A DNA stretch of 64,000 nt from Streptomyces sp. MJM8645 (GCF_001625365.1 NZ_LJJF01000001.1:1984001-2048000), one strand, 5' to 3'; counted from the stretch's first letter, positions 28,795 to 40,543 are shown. Made by a program: numbers and translations. Notes: generated by a model not told the origin, from the sequence alone.

Positions 28795-30249
28795 TCACTC
28801 CCCGCGGTCCGCCAGCTGCCGGACCGCGGCGGCGAAGAGGTCGCCGCGCTCGCCGTAGTTGGTGAACATGTCCATCGAGGCGCAGGCCGGTGCCAGCAGC
28901 ACCGTGTCACCCGACCGGGCGAGCGAGGCGGCCGTCCGGACGACCTCCGCCATCGCCACCGCGCCAGTCTGGCCCTCGGCCGCCTCGATCACCGGGACAT
29001 CCGGAGCGTGTCGCTCCAGCGCCTCCCGGATCAGCGCGCGGTCCTCGCCGATCAGCACGGCCGCGCGCAGCCGCCCGGCAGCGCCCTGGACCAGGTCGTC
29101 GAAGGTCGCGCCCTTGGCCAGGCCGCCGGCGATCCAGACGACCGGCCGGTAGGAGGCCAGCGAGGCGGCGGCGGCGTGGGTGTTGGTGGCCTTGGAGTCG
29201 TCGATGTAGGTGACCTCGCCGACCACGCCGACCTCGGCGATCCGGTGGGCGTCCGGGCGGAAGGCCCGCAGGCCCTCCCGGACGGCCTTCGGCTCGACGC
29301 CGTACGCCCGGGCCAGCGCCGCCGCGGCGAGCGCGTTGGCGATGTTGTGCGGGGCCGGTGGGTTGACGTCCTCGACGGCGCCCAGCTCGGCCGCGTTCTT
29401 GGCCCGGTCGGCCACGAACGCGCGGTCCACCAGCAGCCCGTCGACCACGCCGAGGTTCGACAGGGCGGGCGCGCCGAGGCCGAAGCCGATCGCCCGGCAG
29501 CCCTCCTCGACGTCGGCCTCGCGGACCAGCGCCTCGGTGGCCGGGTCGGCCAGGTTGTACACGCAGGCGACGGTGTTGCCCTGGTAGATCCGGCCCTTGT
29601 CGGCGGCGTACGCCTCCATCGAGCCGTGCCAGTCGAGGTGGTCGGGGGCCAGGTTGAGCACGACCGCCGAGTGCGGGCGCAGCGAGGGCGCCCAGTGCAG
29701 CTGGTAGCTGGAGAGCTCGACGGCGAGCACGTCGTAGGGCTCCTCGGCGAGGACCGCGTCCAGCACCGACACCCCGACGTTGCCGACGGCGGCGGTGCGC
29801 CTGCCGGCGGCGGTGAGGATCGAGGCGAGCATCTGGACGGTGGTGGTCTTGCCGTTGGTGCCGGTGACGGCCAGCCAGGGGGCGGGCTCGCCGGTGGCGG
29901 GCAGCGGCCGGCGCAGGCGCCAGGCGAGTTCGACGTCGCCCCAGACCTCGATGCCGGCCGCCGCGGCGGCGGCGAACAGCGGGCGGTCGGGCGCCCAGCC
30001 GGGCGAGGTGACGACCAGCCGGGTGCCCTCGGGCAGGCTGTCGCCGTCGCCGAGGCGGACGGTGACGCCGAGCGCCTCCAGCTCGGCGGCCCGGGCGGTC
30101 AGGCCCGCGCCGCTGCCGCCGTCCACCACGGTGACGTGGGCGCCGAGGCCGTGCAGGACGCGCGCGGCGCTGATGCCGGAGACGCCGAGCCCGGCGACGA
30201 CGACGGGCAGCTTCACGAACTGCGAATTGATCAACTGGGGGTTCGTCAT
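28795..30249 (-). CDS. murD: MurD, UDP-MurNAc-alanine D-glutamate ligase
   Basis: Cytoplasmic ATP-dependent ligase adding D-Glu to UDP-MurNAc-L-Ala (484 aa). The N-terminal Rossmann domain starts [17 protein letters not shown] (~17-33). The ATP loop is [12 protein letters not shown] near 150, the Mur central motif is [17 protein letters not shown] near 230, and the C-terminal domain contains [10 protein letters not shown] near 345. ATG at 30249 overlaps the mraY stop by 4 nt (ATGA). The longer open frame upstream is an artefact within mraY. Confidence 0.97.
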   Translation of the reverse strand: MTNPQLINSQFVKLPVVVAGLGVSGISAARVLHGLGAHVTVVDGGSGAGLTARAAELEALGVTVRLGDGDSLPEGTRLVVTSPGWAPDRPLFAAAAAAGIEVWGDVELAWRLRRPLPATGEPAPWLAVTGTNGKTTTVQMLASILTAAGRRTAAVGNVGVSVLDAVLAEEPYDVLAVELSSYQLHWAPSLRPHSAVVLNLAPDHLDWHGSMEAYAADKGRIYQGNTVACVYNLADPATEALVREADVEEGCRAIGFGLGAPALSNLGVVDGLLVDRAFVADRAKNAAELGAVEDVNPPAPHNIANALAAAALARAYGVEPKAVREGLRAFRPDAHRIAEVGVVGEVTYIDDSKATNTHAAAASLASYRPVVWIAGGLAKGATFDDLVQGAAGRLRAAVLIGEDRALIREALERHAPDVPVIEAAEGQTGAVAMAEVVRTAASLARSGDTVLLAPACASMDMFTNYGERGDLFAAAVRQLADRGE

Positions 30250-31307
30250 CCGGTCCGGTATCCCGCGTAGAAGAGGCCGAGGCCGACGGCCACGCAGAGT
30301 CCCTGGATGATCCAGAACCGGACCACGACCAGGACTTCGCTCCAGCCCTTGAGTTCGAAGTGGTGCTGCAGTGGCGCCATCTTGAAGACGCGCTTGCCGG
30401 TCATCCGGAACGAGCCGACCTGGATGATCACCGACAGGGTGATGATCATGAAGAGGCCGCCGAGCAGGATCAGCAGCAGCTCGGTGCGCGAGCAGATCGC
30501 CAGGCCGGCCAGGGCGCCGCCGAGGGCGAGCGAGCCGGTGTCGCCCATGAAGATCTTGGCGGGCGAGGTGTTCCACCAGAGGAAGCCGAAGCAGGAGCCC
30601 ATCAGGGCGGCGGCGACCACCGCGAGGTCCAGCGGGTCGCGGACGTCGTAGCAGCTGACGGTCGCGGTGACGGAGTAGGCGCAGCTCTGCCCGTACTCCC
30701 AGACGCCGATGAAGGTGTAGGCGCCGAAGGCCATCACCGAGGCACCGGTGGCGAGGCCGTCCAGACCGTCCGTCAGGTTCACGCCGTTGGAGGTCGCGGC
30801 GATCATGAAGTAGGCGAAGATGACGAACAGCACCGGGCCGATCGACCAGCCGTAGTCCCGCACGAAGGACAGGTGCTGGGACGCCGGGGTGAGCCCGCGG
30901 TCGTCGTGGAACTGCAGCGCCAGCACGGCGAAGGCCAGGCCGACGATGGACTGGCCGGCCAGCTTCGCCTTGGCCCGCAGACCGAGCGAGCGGCGCTTGA
31001 CCACCTTGATGTAGTCGTCCAGGAAGCCGACCAGGCCCAGACCCGCCGTCAGGAAGAGCACCAGCAGGCCGGAGGCGGTCGGGCTCTCGCCCGTTATCGC
31101 CTTGGTCCCGAAGTAGGCGATCAGGGTCGCCAGGATGAAGGCGATGCCGCCCATGGTGGGCGTGCCCTTCTTGCTGTGGTGCGCCTTCGGCCCGTCGTCA
31201 CGGATGTACTGGCCGTAGCCCTGCCGGGCGAGCAGCTTGATCAGGGCGGGGGTGCCGGCCAGCGACAGGATCAGGCCGATCATGCCGGAGAAGAGGATCT
31301 GCTTCAT
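30246..31307 (-). CDS. mraY: MraY, phospho-MurNAc-pentapeptide translocase
   Basis: Polytopic membrane enzyme (353 aa) that makes lipid I from UDP-MurNAc-pentapeptide and undecaprenyl phosphate. Motifs are [10 protein letters not shown] near 47, the Asp pair FLDDYIKV near 95, [12 protein letters not shown] near 180 (catalytic Asp and Mg site) and [11 protein letters not shown] near 245, followed by the [13 protein letters not shown] loop. About ten hydrophobic helices. ATG at 31307 overlaps the murF stop by 1 nt (TAATG). Confidence 0.98.
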   Translation of the reverse strand: MKQILFSGMIGLILSLAGTPALIKLLARQGYGQYIRDDGPKAHHSKKGTPTMGGIAFILATLIAYFGTKAITGESPTASGLLVLFLTAGLGLVGFLDDYIKVVKRRSLGLRAKAKLAGQSIVGLAFAVLALQFHDDRGLTPASQHLSFVRDYGWSIGPVLFVIFAYFMIAATSNGVNLTDGLDGLATGASVMAFGAYTFIGVWEYGQSCAYSVTATVSCYDVRDPLDLAVVAAALMGSCFGFLWWNTSPAKIFMGDTGSLALGGALAGLAICSRTELLLILLGGLFMIITLSVIIQVGSFRMTGKRVFKMAPLQHHFELKGWSEVLVVVRFWIIQGLCVAVGLGLFYAGYRTG

Positions 31308-32710
31308 TACGCGGCCACACCGTCCGAGAGGAGGGCCTCGGCCACCTTCTCCAGCCCCACCGAACGGGACGCCTTCACCAGGACCACATCCCCCGGCCGA
31401 AGTTGACTGCGCAGCAGCTCGACCGCCGCGTCCGCGTCGGACACCAGCACCGACTCCTCACCCCACGAACCTTCGTTCCTCGCGCCGAGTTCCATGCAGG
31501 CCGCCTCGCGTCCACCGACCGCCACCAGCTTGGTGACGTCCAGTCGGACGGCGAGCCGCCCGATGGCGTCGTGCTCGGCCAGGCTCTCCTCGCCGAGCTC
31601 CCGCATCTCGCCGAGCACCGCCCAGGTGCGGCGGCGCTCCGGGCCGCGTCCCCCCATCGAGACCAGCGCCCGCAGCGCGGCCCGCATCGAGTCGGGGTTC
31701 GCGTTGTAGGCGTCGTTGACGACGGTGACACCATCGGCCCGGTCGACGACCTCCATGCGCCAGCGGGACAGCGCACCCGCTTCGCCCAGGGCGGTCGCGG
31801 TGTCGTCGACGGACATCCCGAGCTCCACCGCCACCGCAGCGGCGGCGAGGGCGTTCGAGACGTGGTGCTCACCGTACAGGCGCAGCTGCACGGGCGCGGA
31901 ACCGGCCGGGGTGGTGAGCGTGAAGGACGGCCGTCCGGCGGCGTCCAGCTGAACGTTCGTCGCCCGGACGTGGGCGTCCGGGGATTCCCCGAACAGGACC
32001 ACCTTCGCCCTGGTACGGCTGGCCATCGCGCGCACCAGCCGGTCGTCCGCGTTGAGGATCGCGGCGCCGTCGGCGGGCAGCGCCTCGACGAGTTCGCCCT
32101 TCGCCTCGGCGATCGCCTCCTGCGAGCCGAACTCGCCGACGTGCGCGGTGCCGACGTTCAGCACCAGGCCGATCCGGGGCGGCGTGATCGTGGTGAGGTA
32201 CTCGATGTCGCCCTTGTGCCGGGCGCCCATCTCCATGACCAGGTGCCGGGTGCCGGGCTCGACCCGCAGCGCGGTCATCGGGTGGCCGATCTCGTTGTTG
32301 AGCGAGCCGGGCGGGTAGACCGTGTCGCCGATGCGCTGCAACAGCTGCGCGATCAGGTCCTTGGTGCTGGTCTTGCCGGCCGAGCCGGTCAGCGCGACGA
32401 CGGCGGTGCCCTCGGCGCGGGCGACCACGGTCCGGGCCAGCTTGCCGAGCGCGTCCACCACACTGTCGACCAGGACGGCGGGCACGCCGACCGGGTGGTC
32501 GGCCAGCACCGCGACGGCGCCGGCCCCGACCGCGACGGCGGCGTAGTCGTGGCCGTCCACGTGCTCGCCGACGAAGGCCGCGAACAGGCCGCCGGGGCGC
32601 ACCTTCCGCGAGTCGACCTCGACCGGGCCGGTCACCAGGGCGCCGGGGTCGGCGCCGTCCAGGATGCCCCCGACTGCGGCGGCCACCTCGGCGAGGGTCA
32701 GTGCGATCAC
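31307..32710 (-). CDS. murF: MurF, D-Ala-D-Ala adding ligase
   Basis: Adds D-Ala-D-Ala to UDP-MurNAc-tripeptide (467 aa). The N-terminal domain binds UDP ([24 protein letters not shown]), the ATP loop is [18 protein letters not shown] near 112, and the C-terminal domain has [20 protein letters not shown] near 325. Start GTG at 32710, 4-nt overlap with the murE stop. Confidence 0.97.
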   Translation of the reverse strand: MIALTLAEVAAAVGGILDGADPGALVTGPVEVDSRKVRPGGLFAAFVGEHVDGHDYAAVAVGAGAVAVLADHPVGVPAVLVDSVVDALGKLARTVVARAEGTAVVALTGSAGKTSTKDLIAQLLQRIGDTVYPPGSLNNEIGHPMTALRVEPGTRHLVMEMGARHKGDIEYLTTITPPRIGLVLNVGTAHVGEFGSQEAIAEAKGELVEALPADGAAILNADDRLVRAMASRTRAKVVLFGESPDAHVRATNVQLDAAGRPSFTLTTPAGSAPVQLRLYGEHHVSNALAAAAVAVELGMSVDDTATALGEAGALSRWRMEVVDRADGVTVVNDAYNANPDSMRAALRALVSMGGRGPERRRTWAVLGEMRELGEESLAEHDAIGRLAVRLDVTKLVAVGGREAACMELGARNEGSWGEESVLVSDADAAVELLRSQLRPGDVVLVKASRSVGLEKVAEALLSDGVAA

Positions 32711-34359
32711 TGCTGCTCTACTCCTCGGTCGCCCCGGGCGGCCGTGGTCTGCGTGATGGATTCGCGCAGCACCTCCCGGTCGTCGAAGGGGCGGATCTCG
32801 TCTCGTACGTACTGGCCAAGTTCGTGGCCCTTGCCGGCCACCAGCACGGTGTCCCCGGCGTGGGCGCGGGCGACGGCGATCCGGATCGCCTCGGCCCGGT
32901 CGGGGACGACCAGGACGGTCCCGCGCTCGGCCTCGGGCACCGCTGCGGCGCCGGTCAGCATGCTGGCGAGGATCGCCAGCGGGTCCTCACTGCGCGGGTT
33001 GTCGCTGGTCAGCAGGGCGGTGTCGGCGAGCCGGGCGGCGATGGCGCCCATCGGGCCGCGCTTGTGCGGGTCGCGGTCTCCGCCGCAGCCGACGACGACG
33101 TGCAGCCGGCCCTTGGTGACCTCGCGCAGCGAGCCGAGGACGGCCTGGAGGGCGTCCGGCTTGTGCGCGTAGTCGACCACGGCGACGAACGCCTGTCCGG
33201 CGTCCACCCGCTCCAGCCGGCCCGGCACGCCGGGCACCGCGGCGACGCCGGCCACGGCCCGCTCCAGCGGCAGGCCGGCGGCGACCAGCAGGGTGATCGC
33301 GGCGAGCGCGTTGGCCACGTTGAACGGGCCGGGCAGCGGCACGGCCGCGTCGGCCTCGGCGCCGTCCGGGCCGAGCACCCGGAAGGTGGAGCCGACCGGG
33401 CCGAGCTGGACGTCCACCGCCCGCCAGTCGGCCTCGACGGCGCCGGTGGCGGAGAAGGTGGTCACCGGGATCTTGGCCTCGGCGGCCAGCCGGCGGCCGT
33501 ACTCGTCGTCCACGTTGACCACGCCGTGGCGGGACTTACCGGGCTGGAAGAGCCGGGCCTTCGCCTGGAAGTAGTCCTCCATGTCCGGGTGGAAGTCGAG
33601 GTGCTCGGGGGTGAGGTTGTTGAACAGGGAGACGTCGTACGTCACCCCGTCGGTGCGGCCGTAGACCAGCGCGTGGCTGGAGACCTCCATGGTCACCGCG
33701 TCCGCGCCGCGCTCGGCCATCACGCCGAGGATCGCGTGCAGGTCGGTGGCCTCGGGGGTGGTGCGCTCGCTCTTGATCCGCTCGTCGCCGACCCGCATCT
33801 CGACGGTGCCGATCACCCCGGGGGCGCGCCCGGCGCCGAGCAGGCCGCCCTCGACCAGGTAGGAGGTGGTGGTCTTGCCGTTGGTGCCGGTCAGCCCGAT
33901 CATCAGCAGCCGCTCGGAGGGGCGGCCGTAGACGGCGGCCGCGAGCTCGCCCATCCGGGCCCGCGGCCGGTCGACGACCAGCAGCGGCAGGCCGGTGCCG
34001 GCCGCCAGCTCGGCGCCGGCCGGGTCGGTGAGCAGCGCCGCCGCGCCCGCCGCCGCGGCCTGGGCCGCGAAGGCCGCGCCGTGGTGGTTGGCGCCGGGGA
34101 AGGCCACGTACACGTCGCCGGGGCGCACCGCCCGGGAGTCGTGGGTGACGCCGCTGACGAGGCCCCCCTCGACGGGGTCGAGGCCCAGCTGGCGGGCCAG
34201 TTCGGCGAGCGGCAGGGCGGCGGTCCCGGCCGGGCGGGGCGGACTCACGGTGATTTGATCGGGTTTCGGCACGGCGGGAAGGCTATCCGCCGAAGGGTGT
34301 CCAGGGCCAAACCGGCCCTTCGCCGCGCCGCCGTCCGGCCCGACCCGCTCGTTGCTCAT
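32707..34359 (-). CDS. murE: MurE, UDP-MurNAc-dipeptide diaminopimelate ligase
   Basis: Adds the third stem-peptide residue (550 aa). A 40-residue hydrophilic leader precedes the N-terminal domain (VTHDSRAVRPGDVYVAFPG). The ATP loop is [15 protein letters not shown] near 150; the central domain has NLTPEHLDFHPDMEDYF. The C-terminal DNPRSEDP near 440 is the motif of diaminopimelate-adding enzymes (lysine enzymes differ there); Streptomyces walls contain the LL isomer. The ATG at 34359 lies 6 nt after the ftsI stop. An internal ATG further in cannot be excluded as start. Confidence 0.97.
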   Translation of the reverse strand: MSNERVGPDGGAAKGRFGPGHPSADSLPAVPKPDQITVSPPRPAGTAALPLAELARQLGLDPVEGGLVSGVTHDSRAVRPGDVYVAFPGANHHGAAFAAQAAAAGAAALLTDPAGAELAAGTGLPLLVVDRPRARMGELAAAVYGRPSERLLMIGLTGTNGKTTTSYLVEGGLLGAGRAPGVIGTVEMRVGDERIKSERTTPEATDLHAILGVMAERGADAVTMEVSSHALVYGRTDGVTYDVSLFNNLTPEHLDFHPDMEDYFQAKARLFQPGKSRHGVVNVDDEYGRRLAAEAKIPVTTFSATGAVEADWRAVDVQLGPVGSTFRVLGPDGAEADAAVPLPGPFNVANALAAITLLVAAGLPLERAVAGVAAVPGVPGRLERVDAGQAFVAVVDYAHKPDALQAVLGSLREVTKGRLHVVVGCGGDRDPHKRGPMGAIAARLADTALLTSDNPRSEDPLAILASMLTGAAAVPEAERGTVLVVPDRAEAIRIAVARAHAGDTVLVAGKGHELGQYVRDEIRPFDDREVLRESITQTTAARGDRGVEQQ

Positions 34360-34365
34360 GCTCGC

Positions 34366-36528
34366 TCACGGCTTCCACTCGACGGGCAGGTTGGGCGCCT
34401 CGCTGCCGCTGGGCGGGACCTGCATGGTCTTCAGGGTGAACTCCATCACCTGCTTGAACACCGGTCCGCACAGCTGGCCGCCGAAGTGGCCGTTGACCGG
34501 CCCCTGGAGGGTGCAGGAGACGGTGTACCGGGGGGCGTCGGCGGGGGCGAAGCCGATGAAGGAGGCGGTGTAGCCGTCGTAGCCGACGCCGTTGGCGGCC
34601 CCCCGGTTGGCGGTGCCGGTCTTGCCGGCGACCCGGTAGCCGGGGATGGCGGCCTTGCCGCCGGTGCCCTGCTCGTCGTCGACGACCGACTCCAGCATCG
34701 AGGTGAGGGTCTTGGCGGTCTCTTCGCCGACCACCCGGGTCTGCTCGCCCGGCGGGGTCGCGGTGTACTTGCCGTCCGGGCTGGTGGTGCCCTGGACGAT
34801 GCTGGGCGCGACCCGGACGCCGCCGTTGGCGATGGTCGAGTACACCGAGGTGGCCTGCAGCGCGTTCATCTGCATCGGGCCCTGGCCGAAGGAGGTGTTG
34901 TACTTCTCCGAGGCGACAAGGTCCTCCGGCTTCTTGAGCTTCCCGGCCGTCTCGCCGGGGAAGTTCAGACCGGTCGGCTGGGCGACGCCGAACTTGCGCA
35001 TGTAGCTGTCCAGGATCTGGTTGGCCTTCAGCTGGTCGCCGTCGCCGAGCGTCTCCATGGCCTCGATGGTGCCGATGTTGGAGGACTTGGCCAGCACCCC
35101 GGCCAGGGTCAGGTACCAGGTTTTGTGCTCGATGTCGTCCTTGAACTGCTGGCCGGCCCGGACCAGCGGGTAGGGCACCGTGACCTTGGTGTCCCAGGTG
35201 GCCTTGCCGGTGTCCAGGACGGCTCCCAGGGTCATCAGCTTGGCGGTGCTGCCCGGCTCGTACGCGTCGACCAGCGCGGCGTTGCCCATCTGGGACTGCT
35301 TGGCGGTGCTCAGGTCGTTCGGGTTGAAGCCGGGCGCGGTGGCCATCGCGAGGACCTGACCGGTCTTCACGTCCTGGACGACGACGTAGCCCTTCTCCGC
35401 CCCGGAGTTGGCGACCTGGTCGGTGAGCGCCCGCTGGGCGGCCCACTGGATGTCCCGGTTGATGGTCAGCTTCACGTCGGTGCCGGGCACGGCCGGGTCC
35501 ATCGAGCCCCCGGCGGTGGGCACCAGCCGGCCGCCCGCCTGGGCGTAGCTGCTGTGCCCGTCCTTGCCGGCGAGCTGCTTCTGGTACTGGAGCTCCAGGC
35601 CGCCGGCGCCCTCGCCCTCGCCGTTGACGAAGCCGACCAGGTTGGCGGCCAGGCCGTCGGCGGGGTAGATCCGCTTCTGGGTCTCCCGGTTGAACACCCC
35701 GGCCAGCGGGTTGGCGCACTCGTTGTCGACCCGGGTGCGTCCGCCCTGGCCGGCGGCCTTGGTCAGCAGCCGCTTCTGGGCCTGGCAGGTCCGCGAGCCG
35801 GCCTGCTTCTCCAGGCCCGCCTTGAGGTCGCTGATCTGGCTCTTGGTGGCCGGGGTCTGCTGGGCGGCGAGCCGCTTGTAGCGGGTCTTGGGGGTGTGCA
35901 GGTCGGCGGCGATCTTGTCCTTGGGCACGCCGAGGATCGGCGACAGCAGGGCGGCCGCCTGCTCCGGGGCGTCCGGGATGCCGGTCGCCGCCGGGGTGAA
36001 CATCGCCGGGTCGGCGGTGATGTCGTACGCGTCGACGGTGGCGGCCAGCGCCACCCCGTCGGAGGACGTTATCGAGCCGCGCTCGGCGGTGATCGGGATG
36101 TTCAGGTAGCGGTTGGTGTTGGCGTCGGCGGCCAGCGCGTCGGAGTCCAGCAGCTGGAGCTGCACCAGGCGGCCGGCGAACACCGAGAACACCAGCGACA
36201 TCACCACGGTGATCACCCGCAGGCGGCGCTTGGGCTCGGCCAGCCGGAGCGCCTTGGGGCGCTGCGGGCGGCGCGGCCGGACGGCGGCCTGGCTCCGGGC
36301 CGGCGGGCGGCCCTCGGGGCGGCGCTGCTGCGGTGCCCGGGGTGTACGGGCGGCGGCGGCCTTGGCGGGCTGTCCCTTGACGGGCTGCCCCTTCGCGGGC
36401 TGCCCCTTTGCGGGCTGGGCCTTGCCGGCGGACTGGCCGCGCGGCGCGGCCGCGCGGGGCGCGGCGCCCTTGGGCGGCTGACGGCGGCCGTTGCCGGAGC
36501 CTCCGGACGGCTGACGTGGCGTGCTCAT
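34366..36528 (-). CDS. ftsI: FtsI, division-specific penicillin-binding protein (class B)
   Basis: Septal transpeptidase (720 aa). A very basic cytoplasmic tail of ~100 residues contains tandem KGQPA units (AQPAKGQPAKGQPVKGQPAK). One transmembrane helix follows at ~105-122 (VITVVMSLVFSVFAGRL), then the PBP dimer domain and the transpeptidase domain with the three active-site motifs STAK (Ser427, Lys430), SSN (AKSSNIGT) and KTGT (Lys636). ATG at 36528 overlaps the ftsL stop by 4 nt. Partner of FtsW; beta-lactam target. Confidence 0.97.
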   Translation of the reverse strand: MSTPRQPSGGSGNGRRQPPKGAAPRAAAPRGQSAGKAQPAKGQPAKGQPVKGQPAKAAAARTPRAPQQRRPEGRPPARSQAAVRPRRPQRPKALRLAEPKRRLRVITVVMSLVFSVFAGRLVQLQLLDSDALAADANTNRYLNIPITAERGSITSSDGVALAATVDAYDITADPAMFTPAATGIPDAPEQAAALLSPILGVPKDKIAADLHTPKTRYKRLAAQQTPATKSQISDLKAGLEKQAGSRTCQAQKRLLTKAAGQGGRTRVDNECANPLAGVFNRETQKRIYPADGLAANLVGFVNGEGEGAGGLELQYQKQLAGKDGHSSYAQAGGRLVPTAGGSMDPAVPGTDVKLTINRDIQWAAQRALTDQVANSGAEKGYVVVQDVKTGQVLAMATAPGFNPNDLSTAKQSQMGNAALVDAYEPGSTAKLMTLGAVLDTGKATWDTKVTVPYPLVRAGQQFKDDIEHKTWYLTLAGVLAKSSNIGTIEAMETLGDGDQLKANQILDSYMRKFGVAQPTGLNFPGETAGKLKKPEDLVASEKYNTSFGQGPMQMNALQATSVYSTIANGGVRVAPSIVQGTTSPDGKYTATPPGEQTRVVGEETAKTLTSMLESVVDDEQGTGGKAAIPGYRVAGKTGTANRGAANGVGYDGYTASFIGFAPADAPRYTVSCTLQGPVNGHFGGQLCGPVFKQVMEFTLKTMQVPPSGSEAPNLPVEWKP

Positions 36529-37103
36529 CGGCCCGCACCTCCGGTCGACGGTGCGGGCGCGGCCGGGGAGGCCGGGTTGATCTGGACCACGGAGTCACCG
36601 GCAGTCGCCCCCGGACTCGGTGCACCTGGGGGCGCACCCGTCGGGGCGCTCGGCGCCGGCTGCTTCATCGGCCACGGGTCGACCGTCGAGCGCTTGACCG
36701 GCGGGCTGTCCTGCGCCGGTCCGGGCGTGCCGATCACCTTGCCGCCGTTCGGGACGTCCAGGAAGGCCATCCCGCCGGCCGGGACCATGCCCAGCTCGGC
36801 GGCCCGCCGGGCCAGCGCGTCCGGCGCCGAGCTCTGGTCGATCTGGTGCTGGAGGCCCTGCTTCTCGTCGGTCGCCACGGTGGTCTGCTTCTGCAGCCGG
36901 GACAGCTCGAAGGAGCCCTCGTTGAGCGCCGTGTTCAGCGCCAGCAGCCCGAGCAGCCCCGCCGCGAGCAGCACCACCACGAGCACCGCGAACGGCGTGC
37001 GGCCCCGCACCGGACGCCGCCCCGGCCGGACCGTGATCCGCGCCCTGCCCTGTCCGGGGAACGATCCCCGCCCCGCCCGGACCTCACCGGCCACCGGCCC
37101 CAC
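36525..37103 (-). CDS. ftsL: FtsL-like divisome protein
   Basis: Bitopic protein (192 aa): basic N-tail, one transmembrane helix at ~35-58 (FAVLVVVLLAAGLLGLLAL), then a short coiled-coil region (FELSRLQKQTTVATDEKQGLQ) and AELGMVPAGGMAFLDVPNG, followed by a disordered Pro/Ala-rich tail of ~80 residues. Sequence conservation of FtsL is low, so the identification rests on topology and position between rsmH and ftsI. The start GTG at 37103 has GGAGGAGAGCA directly upstream; the longer frame above overlaps rsmH. Confidence 0.87.
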   Translation of the reverse strand: MGPVAGEVRAGRGSFPGQGRARITVRPGRRPVRGRTPFAVLVVVLLAAGLLGLLALNTALNEGSFELSRLQKQTTVATDEKQGLQHQIDQSSAPDALARRAAELGMVPAGGMAFLDVPNGGKVIGTPGPAQDSPPVKRSTVDPWPMKQPAPSAPTGAPPGAPSPGATAGDSVVQINPASPAAPAPSTGGAGR

Positions 37104-37143
37104 TGCTCTCCTCCGCCCTTCGGACCCCGCCGGGGCCAACGTT

Positions 37144-38118
37144 TCAGCCCCGCTTGCTACGGTCCCTGATCCTCTCCGCCACCCGCAGCCGTACGGGCGC
37201 GGCGCGCCGGTTCTCCTCGATCTCCTCCTCCGTGGCCTGCTCGGCACCACGGGTGATCAGCTTGAGCCAGGGCTGGTGCTCCTCCGGGATGAACGGCAGC
37301 CCCGGCGGCGCGGTGTTGGTCGACCCGGCGGCGAAGTACTGCTTCACCAGCCGGTCTTCCAGCGACTGGTAGGACATCACGACCATCCGACCGCCGATCG
37401 CCAGGGCCTCCAGCGCTCCGGGGATCGCCCGGTCCAGGACCTCCAGCTCGCCGTTGACCTCGATCCGCAGCGCCTGGAACGTCCGCTTGGCCGGGTTCCC
37501 GCCGGTCCGGCGGGTCGCCGCCGGAATGGCGTTCCGCACCAACTCGACCAGACGCGCGCTGTTGGTGAACGGTTCCTTCTCCCGCTCCCGCAGGATCACC
37601 GAGGCGATCTTCCCGGCGAACCGCTCCTCGCCGTAGACCTTGAGGATCCGGGCCAGGGCACCGTGGCTGTAGGTGTTCAGCACCTCCGCCGCGCTGATCC
37701 CCCGGGTCTGGTCCATCCGCATGTCCAGCGGCGCGTCCTGCGCGTACGCGAAACCGCGATCGGCCTCGTCCAGCTGCATCGAGGAGACGCCGAGGTCGAA
37801 CAGGACGCCGTCCACCCGGTCGATGTCCAGGCGCTCCAGCACCTCGGGGATCTCGTCGTAGACGGCGTGCACCAGGGTGGCCCGGTCGCCGAAGGGCGCC
37901 AGCCGCTCGCCGGAGAGCTTCAGCGCCTGCGGATCGCGGTCCACCGCGACCAGCCGCACCTCGGGGAACTGGGTGAGCAGCGCCTCGCTGTGCCCGCCGA
38001 GGCCGAGGGTGGCGTCCACCACCACCGCCCCGGGGCGCGAGATCGCCGGAGCCAGGGCGTCCATGCACCGCTGCAGCATGACCGGAACGTGCTTGGGGCC
38101 CGGATCGTTGGTGGTCAT
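37144..38118 (-). CDS. rsmH: RsmH (MraW), 16S rRNA C1402 methyltransferase
   Basis: SAM-dependent N4-methylation of 16S rRNA position C1402 (324 aa). It opens [14 protein letters not shown], then the SAM loop [14 protein letters not shown] (~36-49), [10 protein letters not shown], and the family block [33 protein letters not shown] (only key parts named), ending AERIRDR. First gene of the cluster; a promoter is predicted about 260 nt upstream. mraZ, often found directly upstream in other bacteria, is absent. Confidence 0.97.
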   Translation of the reverse strand: MTTNDPGPKHVPVMLQRCMDALAPAISRPGAVVVDATLGLGGHSEALLTQFPEVRLVAVDRDPQALKLSGERLAPFGDRATLVHAVYDEIPEVLERLDIDRVDGVLFDLGVSSMQLDEADRGFAYAQDAPLDMRMDQTRGISAAEVLNTYSHGALARILKVYGEERFAGKIASVILREREKEPFTNSARLVELVRNAIPAATRRTGGNPAKRTFQALRIEVNGELEVLDRAIPGALEALAIGGRMVVMSYQSLEDRLVKQYFAAGSTNTAPPGLPFIPEEHQPWLKLITRGAEQATEEEIEENRRAAPVRLRVAERIRDRSKRG

Positions 38119-38681
38119 GCGCGGTGGCGCCCTTCCTCAGGTGCGGAGCAGCCCGACGACCGGGAGCTTCGACCATTCTCGCCCACCACTGCACGACGCG
38201 ACGACGCGGCCCGTGGTCCCCGCCCGCTCCAAGGGGAAGATCGTGACCGCCCGGCGCCGGGGAAGGTGCGCCAGGTGGGCACGGAGCGGGTGGAGGCCAC
38301 GGGCCGCATCGACCGGGCCACCCGGGCCGGAAAAGCCCGGTTGACGGGATCCGGCGGGTGTGCTCCACTGCGCCGCAAACTCTATCGCGCGGACCCCGCC
38401 AGTCAATGGTCCGCTCCGGCGCACCACCCGGGCGGCGGTACGGATCACCGCAGGTCGCAGCCGTGGGACTGGCCCCGCGGAGGTGCCGGCCGGGGGCCTG
38501 CGGGAGCGGCCGCGCGCCCCACCCGCGCACCCGCCCCGCGGGCGCTCCGGGACCAGCCCGGACAAACCCTCCCGAACGCGTGGAACGGTCGGCCCGTTGT
38601 GGCTATGCGCTCGATCACAGCGGCCCGATCTGTAGCTCTCCTCCCCACCGCGGGCGCCCGAATCGCACTAACGTCGCCACC
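38119..38681. other. divergent intergenic region rsmH / carbonic anhydrase, no gene
   Basis: These 563 nt contain no supported coding sequence; in particular no MraZ-like product in any frame. They separate the leftward division cluster from the rightward carbonic anhydrase gene. The only clear element is the candidate promoter for rsmH. The implied rsmH 5' leader of about 250 nt is long and may be structured. Confidence 0.6.
38379..38406 (-). promoter_or_regulatory. strong candidate promoter of the dcw operon
   Basis: On the minus strand TTGACT (38406-38401) and TAGAGT (38384-38379) are separated by 16 nt, close to the HrdB-type consensus. Predicted start of transcription near 38372, leaving a leader of about 254 nt before rsmH. 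Confidence 0.6.
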
Positions 38682-39224
38682 ATGACAGTGACCCCCGACC
38701 GGCCGACGCCGACCGACGCTGCCGACTCCCCGCGACCCGCCATCATCGACCGCTTCGTCACGGACAACCGCGAGTACGCCGTGACCTTCCGGGACGGCGG
38801 GATGGACGCCCGCCCGGTCCAGAAGATCGCCGTGGTGGCGTGCATGGACGCCCGCCTCGACCTCTTCGCGGCACTCGGCCTCGAACTGGGCGACGCCCAC
38901 GTCATCCGCAACGCGGGCGGCGTCGTCACCGACGACACCATCCGCTCCCTCACCATCAGTCAGCGCGCCCTCGGCACCCGCTCGGTCGCGCTGATCCACC
39001 ACACCGGCTGCGGCCTGCTCGGGCTGACCGAGGACTTCCGCCGCGAGCTGGAACTGGAGGTCGGCCAGCGCCCGCAGTGGGCGGTGGAGGCCTTCGTCGA
39101 CCTCGACGGCGACGTCCGCCAGTCCATGCAGCGGGTCCGCACCTCGCCCTTCCTGCTGCACACCGACGACGTCCGCGGCTTCGTCTTCGACGTCCACACC
39201 GGGCTCCTGCGCGAAATCCACTGA
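38682..39224 (+). CDS. beta-class carbonic anhydrase
   Basis: Zinc enzyme interconverting CO2 and bicarbonate (180 aa). The zinc ligands and catalytic dyad of the beta class are visible: ACMDARLD near residue 53 (Cys and Asp/Arg) and HHTGCGLL near 105 (His, Cys). HVIRNAGG is the substrate-side loop. Short for the family, matching the compact actinobacterial (Rv1284-like) subgroup. Start ATG at 38682. It stands alone and diverges from rsmH. Confidence 0.92.
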   Translation: MTVTPDRPTPTDAADSPRPAIIDRFVTDNREYAVTFRDGGMDARPVQKIAVVACMDARLDLFAALGLELGDAHVIRNAGGVVTDDTIRSLTISQRALGTRSVALIHHTGCGLLGLTEDFRRELELEVGQRPQWAVEAFVDLDGDVRQSMQRVRTSPFLLHTDDVRGFVFDVHTGLLREIH

Positions 39225-39495
39225 ACCCCGTACCGCACCACCGCCCCCGCACCGTGCACCGCCCGGCCAACGGCGTCCGGGCATCCGGGGCCCTCCCGAG
39301 GGTGACTTCTGGTCACCGGTCAGGGGAGAATGCGCCTGCCGGTCAGACCCCGAACCACCTGGGGCGGCCAGGCCGCAGGCCGCTGCCCCGGCGCCGGATC
39401 CCCGACGGAACCGCCCCTGGGAAGGCCGCGTCAAGCATGGGGTGGGGTCCGGCCTCGGGGTGAGGCGGGCACAGGGTGCCAGGGAGCGTATACGG

Positions 39496-40542
<1,047 letters not shown>

Positions 40543-40543
40543 G

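Noticed and set aside
32701..38685. A 1994-codon open frame on the plus strand across the division cluster
   Set aside because: It is the antisense shadow of murE, ftsI, ftsL and rsmH, with composition typical of reversed high-GC codons; the minus-strand proteins are clearly real.
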